Origin: Pedobacter sp. FW305-3-2-15-E-R2A2
GTDB taxonomy: Bacteria > Bacteroidota > Bacteroidia > Sphingobacteriales > Sphingobacteriaceae
Assembly (NCBI RefSeq): GCF_038446955.1
Contig: NZ_CP151803.1
Location: 5,456,001 to 5,520,000, forward strand
DNA: 64,000 nucleotides
Reading direction: 5' to 3'
Under the pieces are notes generated by a model. The model ran no database searches and had not been told where the DNA came from. It saw only the letters and a program-made list of their open reading frames with translations. Positions 42,695 through 52,800 of this stretch are shown here, one piece after another. Positions within the stretch are counted from its first letter, which is position 1, and every line of letters begins with the position of its first letter. The translations under genes were made by a program, and so were the position numbers.

Positions 42695-43999
42695 ATGGAG
42701 CAGCATTTCCCAAAAGGCAACAAAACCAGAATAGTAATTGTAGGCGGAGGATTTGGAGGAATAGAACTGGCAAAGAAATTAAGAAATAAAGATATTGAAA
42801 TCATTATGGTAGACAAACACAACTACCATACTTTCCAGCCCCTGCTCTATCAGGTGGCTACCGGAGGACTGGAAGCGGACTCCATTGCTTTCCCACTTAG
42901 AAAAATCTTTAAAGGGCAAAAGAACCTGACCTTCCGCGTGGCTGAAGTGAAAAAGGTAAATCCCGAAAACAACTATATAGAAACTTCCATAGGTACCATT
43001 GACTATGACCATCTGGTGATTGCCACAGGTTCCACCAGTAATTTCTTTGGCAACACAGCAATCGAAGAAAATGCCATGCCGATGAAATCCATCCCTGAAG
43101 CCTTAAACCTGAGAAGTCTGATTTTACAGAATTTAGAAGCGGCACAGATCGCCCCGGATGCATTAACTGTAAATGAACTCCTTAGTTTTGTAGTAGTTGG
43201 TGGCGGACCAACAGGCGTAGAAACCGCAGGTGCGATTGCAGAGTTGAAGAAACACGTGCTGAAAAGTGACTATCCGGAACTGGACATCAATAAAGTTCAT
43301 ATTTATCTGATCGAAGGCTCTCCCGAATTACTGGGTGCGATGTCTCCACAGGCACAAAAGAAAGCCCATGATTTCCTGACAGAACTCGGCGTCAAAATCA
43401 TGACAGAGTCCAGGGTTCAGTCTTTTAATGGAAAAGAGTTATCACTTGCTGATGGCCAGAAAATACCTTCTTCAAACGTCATCTGGTCTGCCGGAGTAAA
43501 AGGCGTCGTTTTAGATGGCTTAAGTCCGGATGCCGTTGTAAGAGGAAACAGACTGAAAGTAAATGAGGTCAGCAAAGTAGAACATTATGAAAACATTTAT
43601 GCCATCGGCGATGTGGCAGCAATGATCACAACGGAATTTCCCAACGGACATCCCGGCGTAGCCCCCGCCGCAATCCAGCAAGGAAAATTACTGGCTAAAA
43701 ATCTATTGAATATCATAGAAAAGAAACCTACCGAAAACTTTAAATATTTTGACAAAGGAGCGATGGCAACCGTTGGAAGAAACCGTGCCGTAGTTGACCT
43801 TCATAAAATCAGATTTCAGGGTGTATTCGCGTGGTTTACCTGGATGTTTGTACATTTGATGACGCTCGTAGGCTTTAGAAATAAACTCGTGGTTTTTGTA
43901 AACTGGGTTTGGAGTTATTTTAGTTACGACCGCGGAACCCGATTAATCATTCGCCCATACCACAAGAAAGAACAACATGAACCAGCAAAAATCGATTAA
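42695..43999 (+). CDS. ndh: Type II NADH dehydrogenase (NDH-2)
   Basis: The 434-residue flavoprotein has an N-terminal FAD-binding Rossmann motif (IVIVGGGFGGIELAKKL) and a second NADH-binding one (VVVGGGPTGVETAGAIAEL). The FAD-contact motif YAIGDVA lies near residue 306. The C-terminal segment (FAWFTWMFVHLMTLVGF) is an amphipathic membrane anchor typical of NDH-2. It passes electrons from NADH to quinone without pumping protons. Its end overlaps the HMG-CoA lyase gene by 23 bases. Confidence 0.93.
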   Translation: MEQHFPKGNKTRIVIVGGGFGGIELAKKLRNKDIEIIMVDKHNYHTFQPLLYQVATGGLEADSIAFPLRKIFKGQKNLTFRVAEVKKVNPENNYIETSIGTIDYDHLVIATGSTSNFFGNTAIEENAMPMKSIPEALNLRSLILQNLEAAQIAPDALTVNELLSFVVVGGGPTGVETAGAIAELKKHVLKSDYPELDINKVHIYLIEGSPELLGAMSPQAQKKAHDFLTELGVKIMTESRVQSFNGKELSLADGQKIPSSNVIWSAGVKGVVLDGLSPDAVVRGNRLKVNEVSKVEHYENIYAIGDVAAMITTEFPNGHPGVAPAAIQQGKLLAKNLLNIIEKKPTENFKYFDKGAMATVGRNRAVVDLHKIRFQGVFAWFTWMFVHLMTLVGFRNKLVVFVNWVWSYFSYDRGTRLIIRPYHKKEQHEPAKID

Positions 44000-44840
44000 A
44001 CTGATAGAATGCCCAAGGGATGCCATGCAAGGCATTCACCATTTCATTGATACCGACCTGAAAGCCGAGTATATCAATTTATTATTACAAGTGGGCTTTG
44101 ATACCATCGATTTTGGCAGTTTTGTGTCTCCGAAAGCCATTCCTCAGCTGAAAGATACAGCCGAGGTACTCTCTAAACTTGACCTGAGCCAGTCAAAGTC
44201 TAAACTGTTAGCCATTGTAGCCAATTTAAGAGGCGTAGAAGACGCCGTGAAACATAAAGAGATCAATTACCTCGGTTTTCCTTTCTCTATCTCTGAGACC
44301 TTCCAAATGCGTAATACCAATTCCACCATTGCGGCATCACTGGATACCGTGAAACAAATGCTGGAACTTTGTGACCAACATGATAAAACTGCAGTGGTTT
44401 ATTTGTCTATGGGCTTCGGAAATCCTTATGGAGATGAATGGAATGAGGAAATCGTAGAAAACTGGGCGGGTATACTCGCAGAAAACGGCGTTAAAATTTT
44501 ATCCTTGTCGGATACTACCGGTGTATCCTCTCCGGAAAGGATAAAAGTAATTTTACCCGGACTGATCGCAAAATTTCCAGAGATAGAAATAGGCGTCCAT
44601 TTACACAGTACTCCGGAAACGAGAATTGAAAAGATCGAGGCGGCTTATGAAAGTGGCTGTTTACGCTTTGACAGTGCATTGAAAGGCTTTGGAGGCTGTC
44701 CGATGGCCGCTGATGACCTCACCGGAAACCTGGCCACAGAAGACCTGATCTGGTTTCTGGAAAGCAAGGCTGAAAAACTAAACCTGAACATGGAAAAATG
44801 GAAAGCTGCGGTACAGCTCTCCTCAAAAATCTTCCTGTAA
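43977..44840 (+). CDS. Hydroxymethylglutaryl-CoA lyase
   Basis: The 287-residue TIM-barrel enzyme of the HMGL-like family would split HMG-CoA to acetyl-CoA and acetoacetate in leucine breakdown. The N-terminal metal/catalytic segment is ECPRDAMQG, close to the standard ExxPRDGxQ. DFGSFVSPKAIPQ, the metal-ligand HLHSTPETR and the lyase signature with catalytic Cys (KGFGGCPMA) are present. It overlaps the NDH-2 gene, implying coupled translation. No other leucine-pathway gene is in the window. Confidence 0.88.
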   Translation: MNQQKSIKLIECPRDAMQGIHHFIDTDLKAEYINLLLQVGFDTIDFGSFVSPKAIPQLKDTAEVLSKLDLSQSKSKLLAIVANLRGVEDAVKHKEINYLGFPFSISETFQMRNTNSTIAASLDTVKQMLELCDQHDKTAVVYLSMGFGNPYGDEWNEEIVENWAGILAENGVKILSLSDTTGVSSPERIKVILPGLIAKFPEIEIGVHLHSTPETRIEKIEAAYESGCLRFDSALKGFGGCPMAADDLTGNLATEDLIWFLESKAEKLNLNMEKWKAAVQLSSKIFL

Positions 44841-44869
44841 ATAATCCGCGGGTAGATCCGCAGCCGCTT

Positions 44870-45295
44870 CTACCCTTTTTTAACCATTTTAAAATGTTGG
44901 ATTCCCGCTTCTTCAAACTGTGGCCCTTCGGCTACAAACCCAAACCTTGCGTATAAAGGCATGGCCGTTAACTGTGCATTCAAATAAATGTAATGTGCAT
45001 CTTCAGGAAGGTCAGATAAGGCAGCGGCAACCAATGCCTGCCCAATTCTTTTCCCCCTGAATTCCTTCAACACCGCAAACCTTTCCAATTTATAACCATT
45101 GTCTGTTTTTCTCCAGCGACAAGCGCCGCAAGGCTGATTATCCATCAGGGCGAGAAAATGAACAGATTCCTCTTCATGTTCCCATTCCAGTTCAGGCGGA
45201 CAATTTTGCTCTTCTACAAAGACCGTCTTTCTGATCGCGAATACCTTTTCCAGTTCCTCTTTATTCGTTGCCTTATTTACAAACAGTGCTTCCAT
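44870..45295 (-). CDS. GNAT family N-acetyltransferase
   Basis: The 141-residue single-domain acetyltransferase has the acetyl-CoA-binding segment FRGKRIGQALVAAAL (motif A) and the closing strand ARFGFVAEG. The opening (EKVFAIRKTVFVEEQNCPPE) is of the ElaA/YjcF-like type. The substrate is unknown. It converges on the HMG-CoA lyase gene with only 29 bases between stops. It is a single-gene unit. Confidence 0.9.
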   Translation of the reverse strand: MEALFVNKATNKEELEKVFAIRKTVFVEEQNCPPELEWEHEEESVHFLALMDNQPCGACRWRKTDNGYKLERFAVLKEFRGKRIGQALVAAALSDLPEDAHYIYLNAQLTAMPLYARFGFVAEGPQFEEAGIQHFKMVKKG

Positions 45296-45587
45296 ATCGA
45301 ATAGATTTATACAAATATGCTAAAAATCTAATGGATGACCCGGTCAGGAATAAAAACAAGACCATTTTACAGAATTTTGTAGTTAAAATAATTAAAATTA
45401 CAATCATGTCATTTTAATTAATTAACTACCAAATCATTGTCATCCAAATGCTTGGTTAACACAATACATCTCTTTAGATTAGTAAAATGTCTTTAATTCA
45501 GAGGGGGGATACTTCTGTAATCAGCGTTTTGTAGTGCTAAAAATAGCGCTGTAAAACATTGATTGATGAGACTAACTGAAACAAAAG

Positions 45588-47498
45588 ATGAATAAAACTC
45601 TTCTAACGACTGCTTTATGCAGTTTTTTTCTCTTCAGCAACAAAACTTTTTCACAAATTTGTCAGGGAAGTTTTGGCGATCCTGTTGTACATATTGATTT
45701 TGGCAGAGGCAGCAATGTTTTTGGTCCGCCATTGGACAATAACAATACCAATTACAAATACATTCCTGCAGCAATCCCCTATGATGGCTTTTACACCATA
45801 GAAAAGAGGATACAAGGTGGAACACCCTGGAATTCTATTAACAATCATACCCCTAATGATCCCGATGGATACATGATGATGGTAAACGCCAGTTTTGATC
45901 CGGGTATTTTTTATGAAACTACCGATTCTACAGAACTATGTCCAAATACTACCTACGAATTTGCAGCCTGGGTAGCCAATATTGGCAAAGGGAACGGGAT
46001 AAAACCGAACCTTCGCTTTATGGTACTGAACATGGATAATCAAGTTCTGGGCACCTACAGTACCGACGATATTCCTGAAACACCGGTGCCGGAATGGAAA
46101 CAATATGGCTTTTTATTCAGCACCGTCGGGAATGCGTCGAAAGTTAAAATCCGAATTATCAATAATGCACCGGGAGGCTCAGGCAACGACCTGGTTTTGG
46201 ACGACATCACTTTTAGAGCCTGTGGCCCTAAAATTACGGCTACCATAGGCAATATGGGCGAGACAGAAAAAACCATTTGTGAAAATGACAACACCCCGGT
46301 AGTTGTTTCAGCAAATGTGCAGGGATCACCAAGCCTTCAATATTTATGGCAAAGAAACAGCGGTGGAGACTGGGTTGACCTAAACAATGAAACCGCCACT
46401 CAAATGACCATTCCTGCTCAATCGTTGCCTCCGGGTAGCTATCAATACCGACTGGTGGCTGCGGAGCCGGCTAACTTTGGCTCCATAGCATGCAGAACGG
46501 CCTCTCCTCCGGTTAAAGTACAGGTAAACCCCACGCCAAACCTCATCATTTCCAACCGTCAAAGTGTTTGCATTGGAAATAACATCAGCATGGAGCTTAG
46601 CGGTACCGAAGGGATATACTCCTGGACCGGGCCCAACAATTTCAGTTCGACAGAACGGTCACCGATCATTGAAAATGCGACTTTAGCTCATGCAGGGCTC
46701 TACCAGGTAACCGTTACTTCAGGAGGTTGCTCAGCTGTTGCCCAGGTTAACGTCAGTGTTTTACCACGCCCCATAGCTGTTGTTGATCAGCAGTCGGTTT
46801 CCATTTGCAAAGGCGCTTCAGTTACGTTGCAGGCATCCGGAGGTACGACTTACAAATGGTCCCCATCGGAAGGATTATCCGCTACCGACATCGCCAATCC
46901 CGTTGCATCACCCTCCATTACCACCGTATATGGCCTGACCGTTTCCAACGGTGCCTGCGAAAGTACGGTTTATGTGATCGTAAATGTTTTTCAGGAAGCG
47001 ACAGCTGATGCCGGGAGCAACAGGGCAATCATTGAAGGACAATCCGTTACTTTGAATGGTAAAGTCTCCGGCGATCATATCCGCTATTTCTGGACACCTT
47101 CCAATTATCTCGACGACCCATCGAAACTGAACCCCATAGCCAATCCACCTCAAGACATCACCTATACCTTGAATGTCTGGTCTGAAAATGGTTGCCCGGG
47201 CATTACTTCTGACGTTTCCATTAAAGTGTATAAGAAACTGGAAATACCGAATACCATCACCCCAAATGGCGACGGTATTAATGACGTATGGAACATTCCT
47301 GCATTGGAATCCTACCCGGAAGCAGAGATTAAAATTGTAAACCGTTATGGGGAACGGATTTTCAGTTCAGGATCAGGTCAGAAAAGCTGGGACGGGAAAC
47401 GTAATGGAGTGAATGTCCCCGTAGGAACGTATTACTATATGATTAACTTACACGACGGACAAAAAATCCTCACCGGGTCTATTACCATTCTAAGGTAA
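45588..47498 (+). CDS. T9SS type B cargo with Ig-like repeats and gliding-motility C-terminal domain
   Basis: The 636-residue secreted protein has a signal peptide (about 1-22). A beta-sandwich lectin/CBM-like domain follows (VHIDFGRGSNVFGPP, ELCPNTTYEFAAWVANIG, DLVLDDITFRACGP). Several Ig/PKD-like repeats come next (about 225-550; VCIGNNISMELSGTEG, SICKGASVTLQASGGT). The end is the type B sorting domain (NTITPNGDGINDVWNIP, VNRYGERIFSSGSG, VPVGTYYYMINLHDG), which directs export through the type IX secretion system and surface attachment. The N-terminal domain may bind carbohydrate. The T9SS machinery itself is not in the window. Confidence 0.9.
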   Translation: MNKTLLTTALCSFFLFSNKTFSQICQGSFGDPVVHIDFGRGSNVFGPPLDNNNTNYKYIPAAIPYDGFYTIEKRIQGGTPWNSINNHTPNDPDGYMMMVNASFDPGIFYETTDSTELCPNTTYEFAAWVANIGKGNGIKPNLRFMVLNMDNQVLGTYSTDDIPETPVPEWKQYGFLFSTVGNASKVKIRIINNAPGGSGNDLVLDDITFRACGPKITATIGNMGETEKTICENDNTPVVVSANVQGSPSLQYLWQRNSGGDWVDLNNETATQMTIPAQSLPPGSYQYRLVAAEPANFGSIACRTASPPVKVQVNPTPNLIISNRQSVCIGNNISMELSGTEGIYSWTGPNNFSSTERSPIIENATLAHAGLYQVTVTSGGCSAVAQVNVSVLPRPIAVVDQQSVSICKGASVTLQASGGTTYKWSPSEGLSATDIANPVASPSITTVYGLTVSNGACESTVYVIVNVFQEATADAGSNRAIIEGQSVTLNGKVSGDHIRYFWTPSNYLDDPSKLNPIANPPQDITYTLNVWSENGCPGITSDVSIKVYKKLEIPNTITPNGDGINDVWNIPALESYPEAEIKIVNRYGERIFSSGSGQKSWDGKRNGVNVPVGTYYYMINLHDGQKILTGSITILR

Positions 47499-47521
47499 AA
47501 ACAGCCGCTAAAATAACCTTC

Positions 47522-47560
47522 AAAAAAAAGCGTGCTGAAAATAAATTCAGCACGCTTTTA
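47522..47560. terminator. Bidirectional terminator between the T9SS cargo and aldolase genes
   Basis: GCGTGCTGAA (47530-47539) pairs with TTCAGCACGC (47546-47555) across a six-base loop, flanked by A8 and T4. It serves both convergent genes. Confidence 0.92.
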
Positions 47561-47576
47561 AACTCCTCAATAAAAC

Positions 47577-48656
47577 TTATAGTTTATCGCTTGCGTCTTT
47601 ACAGTTTAAATCTTCAAAAGCCTGAGTTAAACGTTTAACAAAAGCTTCTTCACCTTTACGTAACCATACGCGTGGATCATAATATTTCTTATTTGGTTTA
47701 TCTTCTCCATCAGGATTACCGATCTGGCCTTGAAGATAAGCTTCATTAGCCGTGTAATAATCTAAGATACCTTCCCAGAATGCCCATTGCATATCTGTAT
47801 CGATATTCATTTTGATTGCACCGTAAGAGATCGCCTCTCTGATTTCTTCCTGAGAAGAACCTGATCCACCATGGAATACAAAATTGATCGGCTTTTCAGC
47901 AGTCAATCCGAATTTCTCTTTGATGAAGTCCTGAGAGTTTTTAAGAATTACCGGTTGTAATTTTACGTTACCTGGTTTATAAACTCCGTGAACATTACCA
48001 AAAGCAGCAGCTACAGTAAATTTATCACTTACTTTACTCAATTCTTCGTAAGCATAAGCTACTTCTGAAGGCTGAGTATATAATTTAGAGCTATCAACAT
48101 CGCTGTTGTCTACACCATCTTCTTCACCACCTGTTACACCAAGTTCGATTTCAATGGTCATTCCCATCTTTGCCATACGGGCAAGATATTTAGCAGAGAT
48201 CTCCATATTTTCTTCGATAGGCTCTTCAGATAAATCAAGCATATGAGAAGAGAACAATGGTTTACCGTGCTCTGCGAAGAATTTTTCTCCATGGTCCAAC
48301 AATCCGTCGATCCATGGCAATAATTTCTTAGCCGCATGATCCGTATGTAAGACGACTGCAACACCATAATGTTCTGCTAATAAATGAACGTGTTTAGCAG
48401 CAGATACCGCACCCAATACACAAGCATTTAAGTTATCATTATTCAATGTCTTTCCTGCGTAAAACTGAGCACCGCCATTTGACAGCTGAATCATAACAGG
48501 TGAATTAACCGCCTTAGCCGTTTCCATTACCGCATTAATGGTATTGGTACCGGTAACATTAACTGCAGGTAATGCAAACTGATGTTTTTTAGCCTGTTCA
48601 AATAGTTCCTGAACGGCATCTCCGTAAATTACGCCTTTATAGCCTTTTAAACTCAT
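47577..48656 (-). CDS. fbaA: Class II fructose-bisphosphate aldolase
   Basis: The 359-residue zinc aldolase of the class IIA type (with insert, like E. coli FbaA) cleaves fructose-1,6-bisphosphate in glycolysis and acts in reverse in gluconeogenesis. Key sequences are VVLHTDHAAKKLLPWIDGLL (zinc His/catalytic Asp), EIELGVTGGEEDGVDN (zinc Glu region), FGNVHGVYKPGNVKL (zinc His) and FVFHGGSGSSQEEIREA (phosphate loop and zinc His). A -7 motif reading TAGATTTG lies at 48705-48712. It is monocistronic. Confidence 0.96.
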   Translation of the reverse strand: MSLKGYKGVIYGDAVQELFEQAKKHQFALPAVNVTGTNTINAVMETAKAVNSPVMIQLSNGGAQFYAGKTLNNDNLNACVLGAVSAAKHVHLLAEHYGVAVVLHTDHAAKKLLPWIDGLLDHGEKFFAEHGKPLFSSHMLDLSEEPIEENMEISAKYLARMAKMGMTIEIELGVTGGEEDGVDNSDVDSSKLYTQPSEVAYAYEELSKVSDKFTVAAAFGNVHGVYKPGNVKLQPVILKNSQDFIKEKFGLTAEKPINFVFHGGSGSSQEEIREAISYGAIKMNIDTDMQWAFWEGILDYYTANEAYLQGQIGNPDGEDKPNKKYYDPRVWLRKGEEAFVKRLTQAFEDLNCKDASDKL

Positions 48657-48704
48657 TTTTTATAATTTTTTATATGCCGAAGTTATGAAAAATATCACGC
48701 TGAC

Positions 48705-48712
48705 CAAATCTA
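48705..48712 (-). promoter_or_regulatory. -7 element of fbaA
   Basis: The minus strand reads TAGATTTG, an exact TAnnTTTG match about 49 bases before the start codon. No -33 box at the usual spacing. Confidence 0.45.
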
Positions 48713-48764
48713 AGGGCAACAAAATCTAAACTTATTTAATAACTTTAACCCGACACATCTTATT

Positions 48765-49028
48765 ATGCTACAGACCTTATTCACTTGCATTGGCTGGCTT
48801 GGAGTCATATTCTGCACTTTGGGCTATTTCTTATTAAGCGTCAAGGTCCTCACTGCAGAATCCCGGATTTTTCAATTACTGAACATTATTGGCGGGCTTT
48901 GCCTGGTCACCATTGCCTTAGAGAGTAATGACCTGCCAAATGCGGTAGCAAACCTGCTTTGGATGTTTATAGGTCTGTATGCACTTGGCCGTCAGCTAAA
49001 AACTCAGCGGAATCCGTCGAAGAAATAG
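48765..49028 (+). CDS. Small membrane protein, CBU_0592-like
   Basis: The 87-residue protein has three predicted helices (TCIGWLGVIFCTLGYFLLSV, IFQLLNIIGGLCLVTIALE, AVANLLWMFIGLYALG) with a conserved Asn between the second and third. This is the layout of the CBU_0592 family of unknown function. Its 3' end overlaps the end of the convergent TetR gene by 62 bases. No terminator separates the two. Confidence 0.75.
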   Translation: MLQTLFTCIGWLGVIFCTLGYFLLSVKVLTAESRIFQLLNIIGGLCLVTIALESNDLPNAVANLLWMFIGLYALGRQLKTQRNPSKK

Positions 49029-49623
49029 CAGGTGCTATCCCTAAAACCTGATAGGCTTTGTTTTTATAATAATCCAGCCGCTCCCCATAAGCCTGCTTAT
49101 CACTCTCCAGAGAAAGGTAAAAATAAGCGCCGTCTACCAATACAAAAATTAGATCAGCAGTCCCCTGCGGATCTGAAATCTTCAACATATTTGCTTTATT
49201 GCATTGGTCAATGATCGTGGCCAGCGTAAACCGAAGAGAGTCAAGAATCGCTTTATATTTTACCTTAATCTTCTTCTCCCTGAAGGCCAGGGCATAAAAG
49301 GTATAGAAAAGTCCGTCATCAAAAAGGAGATTCCATTTTTTGGAGAAAAGCATTTCTATCGTTTTCTGCAGGTCCGCAATCGTCACCCCTTTTTTTTGCT
49401 CTACGCTGAAAATCAGCAAATATCGTTCTAAGATGTAATCTATTAATGCATAAGTCAGGTCTTCCTTGGTTTCAAAATAATGAATCACGAGGCTTGGATT
49501 GATGTCCATCACCTTCGCAATTTTCGCGATTGAAGTATTTTCGTACCCCTCTTTTTTGGCTACCTTATAAAACACTTTTATAATTTCCCTTTGTCTTTCT
49601 TCTTTAAGACTTTTTCTGCCCAT
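48967..49623 (-). CDS. TetR-family transcriptional regulator
   Basis: The 218-residue regulator has an N-terminal DNA-binding domain (QREIIKVFYKVAKKEGYENT, SIAKIAKVMDINPSLVIHYF, ETKEDLTYALIDYI), a standard TetR helix-turn-helix, and a ligand-binding helical domain. It is divergent from a SusC/SusD pair. A perfect palindrome lies between the two at 49692-49709 and overlaps the predicted SusC -33 region. It probably represses that pair and perhaps itself. The ligand is unknown. Confidence 0.9.
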   Translation of the reverse strand: MGRKSLKEERQREIIKVFYKVAKKEGYENTSIAKIAKVMDINPSLVIHYFETKEDLTYALIDYILERYLLIFSVEQKKGVTIADLQKTIEMLFSKKWNLLFDDGLFYTFYALAFREKKIKVKYKAILDSLRFTLATIIDQCNKANMLKISDPQGTADLIFVLVDGAYFYLSLESDKQAYGERLDYYKNKAYQVLGIAPAISSTDSAEFLADGQVHTDL

Positions 49624-49691
49624 ACGCTTTAATAGTTCTGATACGGCAAACTAATCAAAAGTAATGTTATCACACAAATTTATTTTAATAG

Positions 49692-49709
49692 ATTGAATGA
49701 ATGTTCAAT
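49692..49709. promoter_or_regulatory. Palindromic operator, probably for the TetR regulator
   Basis: ATTGAATGAATGTTCAAT has 6-base inverted arms and the GAATG/CATTC-like core common in TetR sites. It overlaps an ATTG at the -33 position relative to a -7-like TTAATTTG at 49717-49724, so binding would block the SusC promoter. Confidence 0.65.
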
Positions 49710-49816
49710 TAAATTATTAATTTGATCTTAACATTGAAATAACATGAGCACAAGAACTTAGCGCCGCCTTGAAGGGGATAAATTTCTAACCAAACCAACT
49801 TAAGATTAATGTTATT

Positions 49817-52800
49817 ATGAAAAAAAAATTACCATTTTCTCCCGAATGGAGGAACAAGGTGTATCCATTATTTTGGACGATCTGCCTCCTGTTCAGCAGC
49901 ACCATCAGCTTTGCACAGACCATCACCTTAAAAGGTGTGGTTAAGGATGCAGAGAACAACGGTCCGATTCCCTCGGTCAATGTCAGCGTAAAGGGAAGTA
50001 CGCTCAGGGCCAGTACTGATGTAAACGGAAATTACGTACTCAACATGGTTCCTTCCGGATCAGTCATCCTCTTTACTTACATTGGATACAAACAGGAAGA
50101 AAGAAAACTTAGCGGGCAAACCCAACTCAACATCAGCCTGAGTCCGGATTACGGTAAACTGGATGAAGTCGTTGTAGTCGGTTTCGGAAGCAAAAAAAAG
50201 ATAAACATTGCAGGAGCCATAGATCAGATCTCAGGCAAAGCACTGGAATCCAGACCTGCAGCCAATGTCGTACAGGCGCTTCAGGGCTTGAGTCCGGGCC
50301 TTAACATCACTTATGGCGGTGGCGCACCGGGAACCCTCCCTGTCATTAACATCAGGGGCTATACTTCCATTAACGGAGGATCTCCTTTGGTCGTTATTGA
50401 TGGAATTCCTGCCACAAGCACCGACGATATGCTCCGCCTAAATCCTTCCGACATCTCCTCATTTACGGTATTGAGGGATGCGGCTTCTGCTGCGATTTAT
50501 GGGGCCAGAGCAGCTTTCGGAGTAATTCTGATCACAACAAAACAAGGGGCTATTGGTAAACAAACCATCAGCTATAACACTTATGCGTCCTGGGGGAAGC
50601 CTACCCTTCTTCCTAAACCGGTAACCGATCCTTATATTTTCTCGAGAGTTTTGGAAACGGCAACAGACAATACGCCATGGGATTATGTAAACTATTCAGA
50701 TGAGCATTACCGATGGGCAAAAGAAAGGTCTGAAAATCCCTCCATCGCAGATACCAGAATAAACCCCAATGACCCTACAAAATGGGCATACATGGGGAGT
50801 AACGACTGGTACGATTACTTCTTTAATAAAGCCAGTTTCTCTCAAAACCATTCCCTTGCCTTTTCAGGTGGGGTTACAATCAACGAGAAACCCTTAAGCT
50901 ATTACCTTTCTGCGGATTACACCAAAGAAAATGGATTAAATAAGTTAACAGACGATTTCTGGGATAGATACGGCCTGCGTTCCAAGCTTGGTTTCTCTCC
51001 TTTAAACTGGCTTAAACTGGACAATAACCTTAATATTTACGAGACAAAAAAGGCATTGCCAAATGCCAGTATCACGGATCTTTATTACTTACGCCCAACT
51101 GATGTGGCTAAAAATCCAGACGGAACCTGGGCAAATACCGGAGCAGGTAACCTGGCAGCCCGCTTAACAGATGGAGGTAAGAACATAGAAAATATGATCG
51201 GATTCCAGAACATCACCAGCGCAACCGCTACCTTTTTAAATGGCGACCTACAGGTAAATGGAGATGCATCCTTTAAAAGAGAACTGTGGAAATACCATTT
51301 CGATTCTAAAAAATATAGCATTGGCTACGGCCCGAATGATGTCAGACTGGAAGGTGGCAATGGCTTTGTGACAGAAAACAATGGTTATTTGTATACCAAT
51401 GCATTTAACTTATACACCACTTACAAGAAAACCATAGGCGATCATTTTTTCAGCGCCATGGCCGGTTACAATAGTGAAAACTACCGATACTCGACGGTTA
51501 ACGCCTCAAGACAAGGGCTGATCTCTTCCTCATTGCCTTACCTCAGTCTGACTAGCGGGGAAATGAGGCTCGGGGCAGGATATGAAGCCTATGCGACAAC
51601 AAGTGCATTTGGCCGCTTAAATTATACCTTTAAAGAACGGTATATCTTAGAAGCAACAGGAAGGTATGATGGATCCTCCCGTTTCCCGATTTCCAGACGC
51701 TGGGGATTCTTTCCTTCGGTCTCCGGAGCATGGATTGCAAGTGCAGAAGAGTTCTTTCAACCGCTTGCCAATGTGCTTTCGACCTTTAAACTCCGGACTT
51801 CTTATGGTAATCTTGGAAACCAAAACCCCTCTTCCAATCCTTACCTGAGAGATTTCGGATACATCCAGACCTTACCTACAGGCCCCTCACCTTACCTCAT
51901 CAATGGAACGCAGCAACAGGTGATCACCAGCGCTCCGGCACTCGCCGTTGATCCAAACACCTATACCTGGGAAAAAGTGTCAACCTTGAATATGGGAACG
52001 GACATCGGACTGTTTAAAGATAAGATTCTGATTGCATTCGATTATTTCATTCGTGATACCAAAGGAATGCTGACCGGAGCTCAGGAATTACCGGGCGTTC
52101 TTGGAACAGCATTACCCAAACAAAATTCGGCGAATTTAAGAACAAAAGGCTGGGAACTATCTGTGACTTACAGAGACCGTTTTGACCTGGGTTCTAAACC
52201 GTTTAGTTTCGAAACGAAGTTTACCCTTGCCGATTCCCGTGCTAAAATCACCAAATTCAAAAATGAACAGAAGCTCTTTTCTAATTATCGGGAAGATCAA
52301 TACATCGGCGAGATCTGGGGATTAGAAAATGATGGCTTATTTCAGAATAAAGAACAAATTGCCGCTTTGGATCAAAACAGCATTGTGCCATGGGGCGCTC
52401 TGGACATCGTTCCCGGATGGCCAAGATATAAAGACCTGAATGGGGATCATAAGATAGAAAAAGGACTGAGCAGCAAAGACCCGAAAGACCTCAGAATTAT
52501 TGGTAACAGCACAGACCGTTACACGGTTGGTGCCAACCTGAATATGGACTGGAATGGTTTCGATTTGGGAATATTTCTTCAGGGCGTACTGAAAAGAGAT
52601 TTCTACCCGCATCACTACCTGTTCTGGGGACCATACCAGCAGCCTTATGCCAACGTATACCCATGGAACCTGAACTTTTACAGAGGTGCGGCGGATTCTC
52701 CGGAGCAAAGGGCAAAACACTCTGCCTCTTATATCGCCGCCGGTCTGGCAGATGCAAATCTTAATTCAGAATATCCGGTATTGCAATCCTGGCTGGCAGA

